Source of the DNA: Deinandra increscens subsp. villosa
Lineage: Eukaryota > Streptophyta > Magnoliopsida > Asterales > Asteraceae
Direction of reading: 5' to 3'
Length of the DNA: 64,000 nucleotides
Assembly (NCBI GenBank): GCA_039602395.1
Contig: JBCNJP010000020.1
Span: 22,980,483 to 23,044,482, forward strand
Of the stretch, positions 1-10,602 are shown piece after piece. Position numbers and translations under genes: made by a program. The stretch's first letter is position 1, and every line of letters begins with the position of its first letter. Below the pieces are notes generated by a model, which was not told the origin of the DNA, did not search any database, and saw nothing but the letters and a program-made list of their open reading frames with translations.

Positions 1-748
1 AACAGGGCATACCCTGGCCATCAAGAAAGAGGGCAGGCTTTTGAGTCAGAGACAACCAGTTTCGGCTTAACCCAGTAAGGATCAGCACTCTCTCTGGGTA
101 TTGTACCAGCGGCACTTGTAACGCAACGAGCTTCGTCACAATATCTTCATCAAAAGGCAGCTCCTCGAGAGTTCTCTTCTTATACTTCGTCGGCTTCCAC
201 GGAATGTCCCCCAACCCCAGCACCTCTTCGGCAACAAAGAAAAACTTGTCTTTAAAATCCTTCAAATTCGTCGGCAGCTTCGTCAAATAACGAGGGCTAA
301 AAGTCCCATCCTCATACGTTATAGCTCGCTGCTCGAAGCAGAACCAATCACCTTGATGCGTCAATCGGTAGAACGCATGAAACTCCCCGATAGAAGGTTC
401 GGCATCGACAATTCTGCAACAAACCTCGAAGTGCGTAACCCTAAGTACTGCGTTCGGATGCAGTTGCCCTAAGTGCACGCGGTTGTGTCGAAGGACATCC
501 CGAAAGAACTTCGTCACGGGAAGTCGAAGCATACCGGCGCTGAAATGTTTAGTATAAACGCCCATCTTGCCGTTAGGGGCATCCTTTATCGACTGCGTCG
601 CCGTTGGCAATATCGGCCCAAGTTTCCGAGATACGCCATACATCTCACAGTGCGCTTTTAACAAATTCGTCGTCAACGACGAACGAAACTCTCTAATGCC
701 TCGTCGGGATGACTCCGACGTTTCACCCTTACCCCCTTTCTTGGCCAT
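1..748 (-). CDS. Antisense extra ORF of a Tat-like Ty3/gypsy retrotransposon (partial)
   Basis: An open frame runs without a stop from an ATG at 748-746 to the window edge (249 codons seen, C-terminus missing). The N-terminus is basic and serine-rich (MAKKGGKGETSESSRRG). It is followed by a folded-looking part with GVYTKHFSAGMLRLPVTKF and IGEFHAFYRLTHQGDWFCF, wording I associate with the plant 'putative gypsy type transposon' domain. Known context: Tat-lineage elements such as Grande carry an extra ORF, often antisense, between pol and the 3' LTR. The plus-strand G-run and LTR start just downstream fit that arrangement. Function in the element is unknown. Family assignment is from memory; the open frame is seen directly. 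Confidence 0.7.
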   Translation of the reverse strand, partial: MAKKGGKGETSESSRRGIREFRSSLTTNLLKAHCEMYGVSRKLGPILPTATQSIKDAPNGKMGVYTKHFSAGMLRLPVTKFFRDVLRHNRVHLGQLHPNAVLRVTHFEVCCRIVDAEPSIGEFHAFYRLTHQGDWFCFEQRAITYEDGTFSPRYLTKLPTNLKDFKDKFFFVAEEVLGLGDIPWKPTKYKKRTLEELPFDEDIVTKLVALQVPLVQYPERVLILTGLSRNWLSLTQKPALFLDGQGMPC

Positions 749-1160
749 AATATTTAAACAAGAAAAATCGAAAACAGATGATAAACGTACCGATAAGAAG
801 ACAATTAGACAATCGATGATTATCGAATACGGCAGGGAAACAAGCAAACTCCTGTAAAATCCGTCGCACCGAAGCAGGAATGCAGAGAGAAATAAGATTG
901 AAAGAAATTAGGAAGGTGTAAAGGATCAAATGAAACCGTCGGCGAGTATTTATAGGCCTAGGGCGACCTTTCAGTTGCCCCGTCCCATCAACCGTCGACG
1001 GCCCGACACGTGAGCCCTACAGCTGTCGCCCACTTGCTTTTTCGCCCAAACAGGCCCATCAAAGCCCATTAGGCGGCCCACGCAACCTTCGGCGCCAGGC
1101 TTCGGCCAATCGATACAAGAATCTAGTCCGATGACGAAGTCCAGACCATCACACATCGGA
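749..1160. other. Spacer between antisense ORF and 3' LTR
   Basis: No gene is seen. This is probably the leader and promoter side of the antisense ORF inside the retrotransposon. The composition is mixed, with runs such as TTCGGC that also occur in the LTR. Confidence 0.4.
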
Positions 1161-1162
1161 CT

Positions 1163-1168
1163 GGGGGG
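1163..1168 (+). other. Putative polypurine tract of the LTR element
   Basis: Six Gs (ACTGGGGGGC) lie directly before a TGATG that could open an LTR at 1170. A purine run against the 3' LTR is the plus-strand primer in LTR retrotransposons. It sets the element's direction as plus, opposite to the extra ORF. Confidence 0.45.
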
Positions 1169-1169
1169 C

Positions 1170-2039
1170 TGATGACGTGTGTATGTTCAGCAAACAATAC
1201 AACACCCAAGGGTCGACCTAAGCAAGGTCGACCACGCATTACAGTCGAAGCCAGCTTCGGCAGCACTAGGGTCGAACCTCCAAACTACACAAGAGGGTCG
1301 ACCACACAGCAAGCAACTTCCGACACACAGACTTATACACAAGTACCCATCTTCGGCCAGTCGATGCTCGACCCACCGAAGTACTTGACAGATGTTGCTT
1401 CACTTCGGCCAGTCGACGCTCGAACCACCGAAGTTCACACAACAGACCAACGCTCACACGACAATGTCAGAAACATTTTTACAACGTTGTTACGGCCACT
1501 AACGGCCTCCACTGAGGGGACACAAGGACGGCCACGTCAGCAAGGATCGTACCTCTCAGTGGTAGGCGCATTACACAGAGTAAGACAAAGGATTGATGAG
1601 TATAAATACTCATCAATCACCAGGTAAAAACACAAGTTCTCCAACCCTAAAATCCTACCTTCTTCCTTACTCATTTCATCGGAATCCATACTGATTCTCA
1701 CGCCGGAGCTTGGTCGCAGGACACCCTGTCCTGCGCTCCAAGAACAACGGTTTGTTACTTGTGCAGATTCCGACGAAGAAGACGTTCATCACCTCATTTC
1801 AATCATCCTTGTAGTCTAATATCCTCTTCTATCCGTCCTAGACTTTCTATCCGATCGTTGAAGATATCCAGATTCTACAATCATCTTTTCCATATTTGCA
1901 TTTTCGTTAAACTTTGGCTTCATTGAAGAATAATCAATCAATTTTACATTATGTTGAGCAATTATAGTCAGTTTGAATTACACACCAACCACTAACTCCC
2001 GGTGGATGCGACAACCGACTTCCCATTGCTAGTTGTTCA
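1170..2039 (+). mobile_element. 3' LTR of a Ty3/gypsy element (borders approximate)
   Basis: The block starts TGATGACGTG after the G-run and is taken to end at a CA near 2,039. The right border is a guess because the 5' LTR and target duplication are outside the window. Its U3-like part has direct repeats built on GTCGACC, including two 33-bp copies near 1,352 and 1,403 of the form CTTCGGCCAGTCGA...CACCGAAGT. A TATA element lies at 1,601. Its 3' edge is about 0.5 kb upstream of the HQT start codon on the same strand. Confidence 0.5.
1591..1618 (+). promoter_or_regulatory. LTR TATA box in the loop of an 11-bp inverted repeat
   Basis: GATTGATGAGT at 1,591-1,601 pairs with ACTCATCAATC at 1,608-1,618, leaving the TATAAAT core between the arms. 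It is the best candidate for the LTR core promoter. Transcription would start about 30 bases downstream and read toward the HQT gene. Confidence 0.45.
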
Positions 2040-2519
2040 AGTGAGATGATTTAAAACACAAATACTCTTATATTTTTTTATCGACTCTTTAACGTCGACC
2101 AGACATTCTCATAACGTATAATTTTCTCTCACACTTACTCACTATCCTGTAACCTAAATAATAATAATAATTCATGTTTAATATATATAACGCGTGTGAG
2201 ATTCTAAGCTTTATTTTACACCACTAGTTCACATAAAACATGAACCATTAATCTTTAGAGATGAAAACCTTTGAAAATATCAAAAAAATATCATCTTATT
2301 ATTATAGTCTAGAAGGTTTCCTTTAAAAAATTAAAATAAGTGTGGGGTCTAATGCTAAAATAAAAAGTATAAAAATTGTTCATGTTAGAAGTAGACTTTC
2401 CATCGTTCCGATTCTATATAAATACCCTCACCCATGGGAGTAAACTTTGTGCCCCAAAACCAAATCAATCTTCTTCCCTCCATTAACACACACTTTACTG
2501 TGTGTAACCTCTCAAACCC
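2040..2519 (+). promoter_or_regulatory. HQT upstream region with TATA box
   Basis: AT-rich upstream sequence with a clear TATATAAAT at 2,415-2,423, about 100 bp before the start codon. An ATG at 2,434 lies only 11 bases past the TATA box, so it is probably upstream of the transcript start and not a real uORF. Confidence 0.55.
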
Positions 2520-4745
2520 ATGGGATCTGACCTAAAGATGAAGATGAACATCACCATAACCAAATCATCAATCATTCCTCCATCGGAGACCATAGCAGAC
2601 TCTCCGAAGCAGCTATGGACCTCCAATCTAGATCTGGTTGTCGGTAGGATCCATATTCTCACTGTTTACTTCTACAGACCTAACGGATCTTCTAACTTCT
2701 TCGATCCAAACGTGATGAAAAAGGCGCTCGCCGATTTGCTCGTCTCGTTCTATCCGATGGCCGGGCGATTGGATAGAGATGAGAGTGGGAGGATCGTGAT
2801 TAATTGTAACGGAGAAGGAGTTTTGTTCGTTGAGGCGGAATCGGATTCGAGTTTGGATGATTTTGGAGAGTTCACACCGTCGCCGGAGTTCCGTCGGCTT
2901 ACTCCGACCGTTGACTATTCCGGTGACATTTCTTCGTTTCCGCTGTTTTTCGCACAGGTACTTGCCCTAAATTGATCAGATCTTATTTCTTTGTTTTTAG
3001 ATCTTATTTCTTCGTATCTCTGTTTTTAATATGGCTAAAATTTAATAACAATCAACCGTCTGAAACTTAGGTTATTATTATTATTAGTTTTTAATTTCGA
3101 TTTAATGAAGTAGAAATTATTTATCACTAAATTCATCAGATCTAACTTCACTATCAACCATTGTACTTCATATATTATGAGAGGGGGTTTCTAGTAAAAA
3201 AAGAATATACTGTGATGATGATGTATCTATCAATGTTTTTGAGTGATTTTGGGTTTCATTTAGGGTATTTGATGTTCTTAAAAAATAAATGTTGCAAGGG
3301 ATGATTACTAAAATATACATTGACCAAACAAATTACCGAAATACACATTGAAATCTTAGCTGGTGGTTGTAAGAGGAAGAACATTTTGGTGATTTATTTG
3401 ATCAAATGTATATTTTGATAATTGTCTTTTTTTAATATGACAGTTGACTAGAGACTTTTATAAATGTTTTTAGTTTTTTTTTTATTAAAGTTCTCTAATA
3501 GTATGATGATCTCATACATGATCTTGATTATATTTGATTTGGTACACTTACAACCTAACTTGGATATCAAATTGAAAATTTTATTTCCCAAACACATTAT
3601 ATCAGGTCAAAGGTATATGTGAGGCTGCTATGCATATTCACATATGTATTATATTATGTGGGTCCAGAAACTTTTATTTTTGTTTGAATGCTGGAAAAGT
3701 TTTAAACAATCTTTGATCTTTCACCTAATCCCAATTCAAACTTCCCTTTGAAAAAAAATGTATGTTGCGTTTGATTTCTGCTTTTATAGTTTTATATACC
3801 AAATTGATAAAAAGTTTACTAGAATTCACCCAAATAGATTGACTTTGTTCTGTTTTTTTTTATCAGGTAACTCGTTTTAAATGTGGAGGAGTCGGTCTTG
3901 GTTGCGGTGTGTTCCATACATTATCAGACGGTTTATCCTCCCTCCATTTCATAAACACATGGTCCGATATGGCTCGCGGGTTGTCTGTAGCCATCCCGCC
4001 GGTCATTGAGCGAACCATACTACGTGCGCGTGAACCACCCACCCCGACCCATGACCATGTTGAATACCACCCACCTCCTTCCATGGCTCGCAAATCGGGT
4101 TCTCTTTCCAAATCCTCCACCGCCATGTTAAAACTCACACTAGACCAACTCAACGCCCTTAAAGCGAAAGCCAAGAACGTTGGCGGCCCCACTCATAGCA
4201 CATACGAGATCCTCGCAGCTCACATATGGCGATGCGCATGCAAGGCTCGAGGCCTCCCAGATGACCAATTGACCAAACTATATGTAGCCACAGATGGACG
4301 GTCAAGACTGAGTCCTCGCCTCCCATTAGGGTACCTCGGGAACGTGGTCTTTACAGCCACCCCGGTTGCAAAATCAGGTGATCTCACCTCAGAATCATTG
4401 TCAAGTGCTGCGAAACTGATTCACACCACACTGACCAAAATGGACAATGATTACTTGAGATCGGCTATTGACTACCTCGAGTCGCAACCTGACATATCGG
4501 CTCTTATTCGTGGACCTAGCTACTTTGCTAGCCCGAACCTGAACATAAATACTTGGAACAGACTTCCTGTACATGATGCGGATTTTGGGTGGGGTCGGCC
4601 GATTTTTATGGGACCCGCTATCATATTGTATGAGGGAACCATATATGTTCTACCTAGTCCGAACAACGATAGAAGTGTGTCTTTGGCAGTGTGTTTGGAT
4701 GCAGATGAACAACCACTTTTTGAGAAGTACTTGTATGAAATGTAA
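2520..4745 (+). CDS. HQT: Hydroxycinnamoyl-CoA quinate hydroxycinnamoyltransferase (BAHD family)
   Basis: Two exons, 2520-2957 and 3867-4745, with a GT-AG intron of 909 bp, give a 438-residue protein, normal for the family. The catalytic HxxxD motif is HTLSDG at residues 163-168 and the structural DFGWG motif is at 385-389, so both BAHD hallmarks are intact. The enzyme moves a caffeoyl or coumaroyl group from CoA to quinate (or shikimate) in the cytosol, giving chlorogenic acid and related esters. HTLSDG, SVAIPP and YFASPNLNIN resemble HQT rather than the shikimate-preferring HCT, which usually has HHAADG. Substrate preference is therefore an inference. An in-frame ATG at 2538 is an alternative start that would remove six residues (MGSDLK); 2520 was chosen as the first ATG after the TATA box. 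No damage is seen. Confidence 0.92.
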
Positions 4746-4805
4746 GGTTTTAGAACCAAGTAAGTTTTGGGCAATTTGTTTTTTGGTTTGATTTTCTTTT
4801 TTTTT

Positions 4806-4811
4806 AATAAA
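4806..4811 (+). terminator. Polyadenylation signal of HQT
   Basis: AATAAA lies about 60 bp after the HQT stop codon in a T-rich 3' region, a normal plant near-upstream element. Confidence 0.5.
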
Positions 4812-5402
4812 AGAGTGTAATATGTAGCAGCCCAGCCCAGCCCAACCCATGATGATTGAGATTTGGTACACTTTGCGTAGAGGTTTCTGTTCATTAACTC
4901 ATGTCAAATTAATTAGGATAAAAAGTTAAAATAAAAATTTATACCCACAAACTAAAGAAGAAACAACTTATCTTGGTTGTGACTAGAGGTGCAAATCTGG
5001 AATCGATTCCGGGTCAGGAATCGGTTTCGAATTGGTTTTCGAATTGATCCGAATCGATTCCTCCCGAATCGATTTACGAATTGGTCCAAATCGAATCGAT
5101 TCCAAGCAATTCGAGGTTTCCAGACCAGAATCAATTCTCAAATCGATTCCTCCCGAATCGATTCCTAATCAATTCCTCCGGAATCGATTCCAAATCGATT
5201 CGTTCAACATAGGACATATATCCGCTATATAGCCGTTGCAAACGGCTTTATAGCCGTTGAATCGTTTTTGCAGCCATTTTTTCACCTTTTTGACACTATA
5301 TCTTTGTATATATACCCCCATTTTCAATTACAAACATTACCCCCACTTCTCTAACACTAAAAAAATACTCAAACACACAAAATTTATCACAACAAATCAC
5401 AA

Positions 5403-5549
5403 ATGGAAGGAGGTTCTAGTCACAATAGCAATGCCAACTTTGGTGGTAGCAGTGATGATGATTTCTCCGTTGTGAAGATCCTACCAACAAAGAGAGACCC
5501 GACTTTGTTCGGTGTACATTTTGATTTGGTTGAATTGAAAAACGTTTAG
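5403..5549 (+). pseudogene. Short ORF remnant inside the hAT element
   Basis: A 48-codon frame (MEGGSSHNSNANFGGSSDDDF...) ends at a TAG just where the inverted-repeat arm begins. A TATA-like stretch and a CAC/AAA-rich leader precede it, so it looks like the start of a larger element gene whose body was lost. I do not recognise it as a transposase domain. It may be translated or simply be leftover sequence. Confidence 0.4.
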
Positions 5550-6237
5550 TCGAGTTATCAACTTATCAATATCATAGTTTGTATTTTCCTTTCAAAAACA
5601 TATATCTTTGTATCGGTATAAGTTTGAACAATTTGGGATTGTAATGTTTAATATTTGAATTCAATAAAAATGTGTTCTTTTTAAGTTTTTTATAAAGTTT
5701 AAAAAAAAAATTAAAACTACGAGCGAATTGGTTGGAATCGATTCTTGCTAGGAATCGATTTCAATTCGGAATCGAATCGATTCCTACCAATTCGGGATTT
5801 TATCTCAGAAATCGATTCCTGAATCGAATCGATTCGGTCAAGAATCGATTTTGACCAGAATTGATTTGGTCAGGAATCGATTCCTGAACCGAATCGATTC
5901 CTGACCAAATCAATTCTGGTCAAAATCGATTCTTGACCGAATCGATTCGATTCAGGAATCGATTTCTGAGATAAAATCCCGAATTGGTAGGAATCGATTC
6001 GATTCCGAATTGAAATCGATTCCTAGCAAGAATCGATTCCAACCAATTCGCTCGTAGTTTTAATTTTTTTTTTTAAACTTTATAAAAAACTTAAAAAGAA
6101 CACATTTTTATTGAATTCAAAGATTAAACATTACAATCCCAAATTGTTCAAACTTATACCGATACAAAGATATATGTTTTTGAAAGGAAAATACAAACTA
6201 TGATATTGATAAGTTGATAACTCGACTAAACGTTTTT
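5538..6237. repeat. Long inverted repeat, two arms of about 350 bp
   Basis: Left arm about 5,538-5,884 and right arm about 5,891-6,237 are reverse complements with very few differences (one substitution near 5,653, one base in an A/T run). Only a few bases separate them at about 5,887. A transcript across it would fold into a long double-stranded hairpin. Confidence 0.9.
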
Positions 6238-6257
6238 TGCACCTCTAGTTGTGACAT

Positions 6258-7568
6258 TCTTCTCTATCTACATATCAAGTTCTTGTTTTTATGCACCATT
6301 CAGTTACTCTTCTTAGATTAACCGAACACAACAATTTAGTTCTTCGGAAATCCCCCTAAATCTAACAACATTAATATTCACTCGGCAACCAGCGGTTAAG
6401 GATGAATCTTTTGTGTATTAAATATTTAATATTTGGTTTACTAGTAGGCTTGTGAGTGTTATTGGGTTATTAAATGGATTTTAATAGGTTTTAGTGAGTG
6501 TTGGATTTAGGTCTAAATACGGCTTCATTGTAAGGGTTTGCCATTTGGGAGATAACAATTCGTGAGCCAAGAGAGAGCAAGGGATGAATTCGGTTTTCTC
6601 TAACTGAGGTGTACCAGAGGATTTTGTATGTGAATCGTCTGCATCGTTTTCTAAAGGTGATTAATTATATTTATTGTTTTGACTGTGTTCATCGGTTTCT
6701 ATTTCATCTTGAATTACTAATCTAAACGAATTCCGCACGTTTAGATTGCAAGTACAGTGGTTTTCGGTTGCTAGATGAAGCATTTTCAGTTGAAGTTTAG
6801 TGGTTTTAGGTCTCTGCATTAAAGAGATTTCCGGAGGGTGTGAAGGATTTTTTTGGTTCTAGTGTTTTTGTGTGAAGATTGGATTGAATTAAAGCCAAAT
6901 TTAGTGGATGCTCTGTTTAATTAAAGATCGCATCAAAATTTGGAAAGTGGTTCTCGACCGAAAGGTGTTTTCGATTACTGGTTTTCGGCTGAATCGGGTT
7001 TTCGGTTGTGTTGGTGGTTTTCGACCGAGTTCACATCTCTGACCGAGTTCACATCTCCGACCGAGTTTGAGTCTTCGACCGAATAGGGGTTTTCAGCCGA
7101 ACACAAGGGTTTTCGATCCACGTGTTTTTTTGTCAGTTTCATTAAAACGATCATAACTTGAGCTACGTTTGGAGTTACGAGACCTATTACCAGTCAAAAC
7201 GAAACTCTTGGCGAGCCCCACACTTTCATCATCTAAAACCATTGGAGTCTAGTTTCACCCTCAAATTCAATCGCGAAAACCTTCGTTTCTATATTTTGAG
7301 TTTTTGTTTGTTCCATATAATAAAGATATTACTTAATTTTGAAACAAAAATAAAAATTACCTTGGTGGGCTGGTGGCAGCTCCTCGGGCCTCCTCCGATA
7401 ACCAACGCGTACCTCCACGTCACCCTCTTTCTTGCTACTTTCCAAGACCTATTTATTACCGGAGCGTCAAATATACGTCTCATCGTTCCAATGATATTCA
7501 CCGGTGATATAATAATCTGACGCCAAACCTTCACACATCATACACACCGCCGTTACTCTTAACAGTCA
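6258..7568. other. Intergenic region with possible retroelement leader
   Basis: No gene is supported. At 6,950-7,110 a TTTTCGACCG / TTTTCGGCTG motif repeats several times. At 7,145-7,290 the sequence reads like the leader of a copia-type element, but no LTR pair, primer site or protein could be established. The last 200 bp may be promoter or 5' UTR of the next gene. Confidence 0.3.
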
Positions 7569-9454
7569 ATGGCCTTCAATTTTCGACGACTTGATACGCA
7601 AAGCCGCTACAATCACATCTTTCCGACGACTTCATCGTCGTCTTATTTAAACTACAATTACAACTCCGACCACACCATTATAGGTACCGATTCGCTGCTT
7701 TCATTTGTTGAAAATTGAAATATAACTCTCAGTTAGATCCAAAATTGATTTGATCATGAACGTTTTTGTGATTTTACAGAGGGCTTATGGAGCGGAAGAA
7801 GCGTAGAACCGACGAATAATAGAGAGGCGATATTGCTAGAACTGGAGAAGGAGAGAATACGGGAGGAGATAATAGCGGAGGAGCTTGAAATCGCGGAATA
7901 CGAACTGCGGAGAGGACTGGTGAGAGAACACGGGATGATGGCGGCGTCGAGAAGCGGCGGATTTCCACCGTTTTCGTCGGAACTAGGGCAACATATGCGT
8001 ACTCAACATTACCGGTTTCCACCGGCGAGATACGATGACGGCGGACTTGCTCACCGTCGTGACATTGGGGGAGTTGAGGCTCTCCCGTTCCACCGGCGAC
8101 CTCCGTCGGAAATTTTCAGTTTGGTTAGTACGATTCTTAATTTCTCTGAATTAGGGCTTGTTGTTAGGGGAGGGATAAATCGGAATATTTGTTTAGTTTT
8201 TAGTCTTTACTAAGAACACAAATTATTTGTTTTCATAAACAAATTATTTGTATTTCTTATATATAAAAAAGTTTTTACGACACAAATTGTTATCCCTTTA
8301 CCTATTAATATCTTGTAAACTTTTGCTTAGTATAAGAAAACATCTAACAAGAATAAAAAAATAATTTCTTTGTGATGAATGCATCAGTGTGTCTGCTATT
8401 GAAATATTCAAGAAACAACCTATCAGAGCAACATATTCTTTCTTAACGGGTCGGGTCACATAACTAATAATACATTGTTTTGCTAGTGGTGAAACCAAGA
8501 GCTACACTGAGATTTTTGAGGTACTTATGACCAGGAAAAATTATACACTATTTGAAAACCGTTTAGATAGAATAACTGTAGTACGTAATTGAATCCGATT
8601 CTCATTCTTGTTCTTTTAATTAGTATCAAATGTATAAATTGCTCCTTCGTTTAAAATTCTCAAAAATCTGTCTGTCACTGTGAAAGGAGATGTGTTAGTA
8701 TTTTAGTGTAATTGGGTTAACTATGGATCGATTTGTCCTCTAGCTTATATTGATCGGGTTCGGTGGTGCGGGGTAGTGCACACTCGTATCGATGGAGTTA
8801 GCGGGGGTTCGGGGGCGGCAGCCCCCGATAGCGGGGTCCAAGGGGCGGCAGCCCCTGGCGGGGTCCAAGGGGCAGAGCCCCTGGCTGGATTAAAACTTGA
8901 GGGACTGGTAGTGTAAATTGGGTATATGCAGTTATCGAAAAACTGTATATACGCTCCTGTTGTTGAAAACTGATCGATCACTTCATCTTCTACATTTTTC
9001 TCTGGTTCGATTTCTCATTCAAAATTCGAAATATTCATGGGTCGTTTCCAGATCGTATCCGATTGATATTTACGAGTGAACCCTCGAAATATTCAATCCG
9101 AAAGTGATAACACGCTTTCTGGAATATCCAAGCAAACGAAGGTCTAACAAGATGTGCGCAACCATTTCTTCTCTCCCAGGAAATATTCAAGAAGTTAATC
9201 TTTTCTTAATTCCATCAGTATTTATGTAATCTTATACTTGAATCTTGTACGACCACCATTACGTAGCCACTTATGATCTATTGCAGGAAAAGCTCTCGGG
9301 CTCAAAACGGAAAGCACCAATTGAATTGATAAGGGAGGATCTTAGCTACGTAGTGTGTCCGATCAGTGCCACATCTGCACGAGATCTGAATGGGTATGTA
9401 TTGGGAAGAGAACACCGAGCAGATAACAAGAAGATCATGAGTAGGCATAAGTAA
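7569..9454 (+). CDS. U1-type zinc-finger family protein with a degenerate finger
   Basis: Exons 7569-7683, 7780-8123 and 9287-9454, all with GT-AG borders and matching phases, join to a 208-residue protein. It starts MAFNFRRLD, carries a charged helix (LELEKERIREEIIAEELEIAE, residues about 57-77), and ends with LSGSKRKA followed by a finger-like segment at 174-196. Plant proteins of this type begin MEFKFRAID-like, share the helix, and end with a C2H2 U1-type finger (C-x2-C-x12-H-x5-H). Here the first Cys is Tyr174 and the first His is Tyr190; Cys177 and His196 remain, so zinc binding is probably lost. Length is shorter than I recall for the family. It could be a diverged gene or an early pseudogene; the frame is still open. 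Role unknown (family members are presumed nucleic-acid binding). Confidence 0.65.
8740..8960. repeat. GC-rich repeated block in the second intron
   Basis: Three variants of GGGGTCC / AAGGGGC(GGC)AG(A)GCCCC follow each other at about 8,805-8,885 inside an AT-rich intron. Such blocks recur in Asteraceae retroelement ends, so this is probably an inserted LTR or LTR fragment, but its borders are not resolved. Confidence 0.35.
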
Positions 9455-10288
9455 TGCTTCGAATTGTGCGAAAAGAATACGATATGGGAGAGAGTTTTTG
9501 GATTGTGTTGGTGGAAATTTGAATGTGACATACTGCAGTAGAGATGTTGGAAGGCCAATTTTGGATGGATGAAACTAGTAGTTGTTATAAAGACTTTAGT
9601 TTGGTTTAGTAAAAAACTAGTAGTTATTGGGTTACAACTTACAACAAGGGTTCTAGTATAAAGGTGTTAAGTCTTCATGGTGATACTGATAGGTCAAAAT
9701 CTTAAAAATATACATCAACTCATTATCAACTTTAGAACTTTATGGACTATGAACATGAAAAGCTTATCATAATAACATGTCAAACGCTTAAAAAAATGCA
9801 TTAATGCGATGTGAACGTTTAAATTTTATCAACTTTGAACATGAAAAGTGCATTTACGTGTTTTGACAACGTGACCTTCTTAACTAAAAAATATTTAGGC
9901 ACTAAAAATAATACAAAAAATAAAATATTTAGGGACTTGAGATAAAATATATTAACTTAAGTTTCACACAACCATTTTAAAATATAGTATAAAAACATTT
10001 TCAAAAATATATAAATAAACTTGTCAAATGTCATAACGTGAGAACCTGACCTCTTTAGCAAAACGGGTTTGCAATTTCTTTTAAAACAAATCTAAACATA
10101 TTTATTCTAAACTCGAACCAGACAAATTTCATATTAATGTTCCTTTCAATCTAGACCTAATGTTTGAAATACCAGTTACGTTCGAGTCTTCCTTCGGTTC
10201 GCCCTAGTTATAATTCAATCCAGCTTAACTGATGACGATGAACGGTTCTTACCCGAACGATAAGAATACAAAAGAAATATGAAAATAT
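9455..10288. other. AT-rich intergenic region
   Basis: Probable 3' flank of the zinc-finger gene, then AT-rich sequence with no gene or clear repeat. Confidence 0.4.
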
Positions 10289-10291
10289 TAA

Positions 10292-10599
10292 GAGTGCGTT
10301 TGGTTGTGGAAAATGTATTTCAGTTTTTCATCTCTAGAAAACACATAGAAATGTTTGAAAACGCGTTCTAAACCAAAAGATGGGTTTTTCTTTTTCCAAA
10401 ATAGAAAACTAGAAAATGGAAAACAAAGAAAAAGTGTTTTCCAATTTTGGTTTAAAAGTTAAAAAACGGTAACACCATTTATTGTTTTCCTAGAAAATTT
10501 TTCTGGAAAACTACAATTTGAACGCGTTTTCTGTTTTCCATGTTTTCTTAGAAAACAGAAATGGAAAACAAGGTGTGTTTTCCACAACCAAACACACCC
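10292..10599. mobile_element. Tourist-like (PIF/Harbinger) MITE, copy 1
   Basis: Ends GAGTGCGTTTGGTTGTGGAA and its inverted counterpart CCACAACCAAACACACCC are flanked by TAA on both sides (10,289-10,291 and 10,600-10,602), the 3-bp target duplication expected of PIF/Harbinger. It is 308 bp long and has no coding capacity. Confidence 0.8.
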
Positions 10600-10602
10600 T
10601 AA

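Larger units (their letters stand above)
4984..6247. mobile_element. Non-autonomous hAT element with 8-bp TSD (GAATCGATTC family)
   Basis: The terminal inverted repeats TAGAGGTGCAAA / TTTGCACCTCTA are flanked by a perfect 8-bp duplication GTTGTGAC (4,976-4,983 and 6,248-6,255), diagnostic of hAT. Subterminal DNA is packed with the palindrome GAATCGATTC. The 5' half keeps a promoter-like TATA (about 5,308), a leader and a short ORF. The 3' half is a near-perfect inverted repeat. No transposase remains, so movement would need a helper in trans. Confidence 0.92.

Noticed and set aside
2434..2535. Upstream ORF before HQT
   Set aside because: Its ATG is 11 bp after the TATA box, so it should lie upstream of the transcript start.
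4520..4894. 124-codon minus frame over the end of HQT
   Set aside because: Shadow of the HQT coding sequence.
6440..7330. Complete copia retrotransposon
   Set aside because: Leader-like wording is present, but no LTR pair, primer-binding site, TSD or coding region could be shown.
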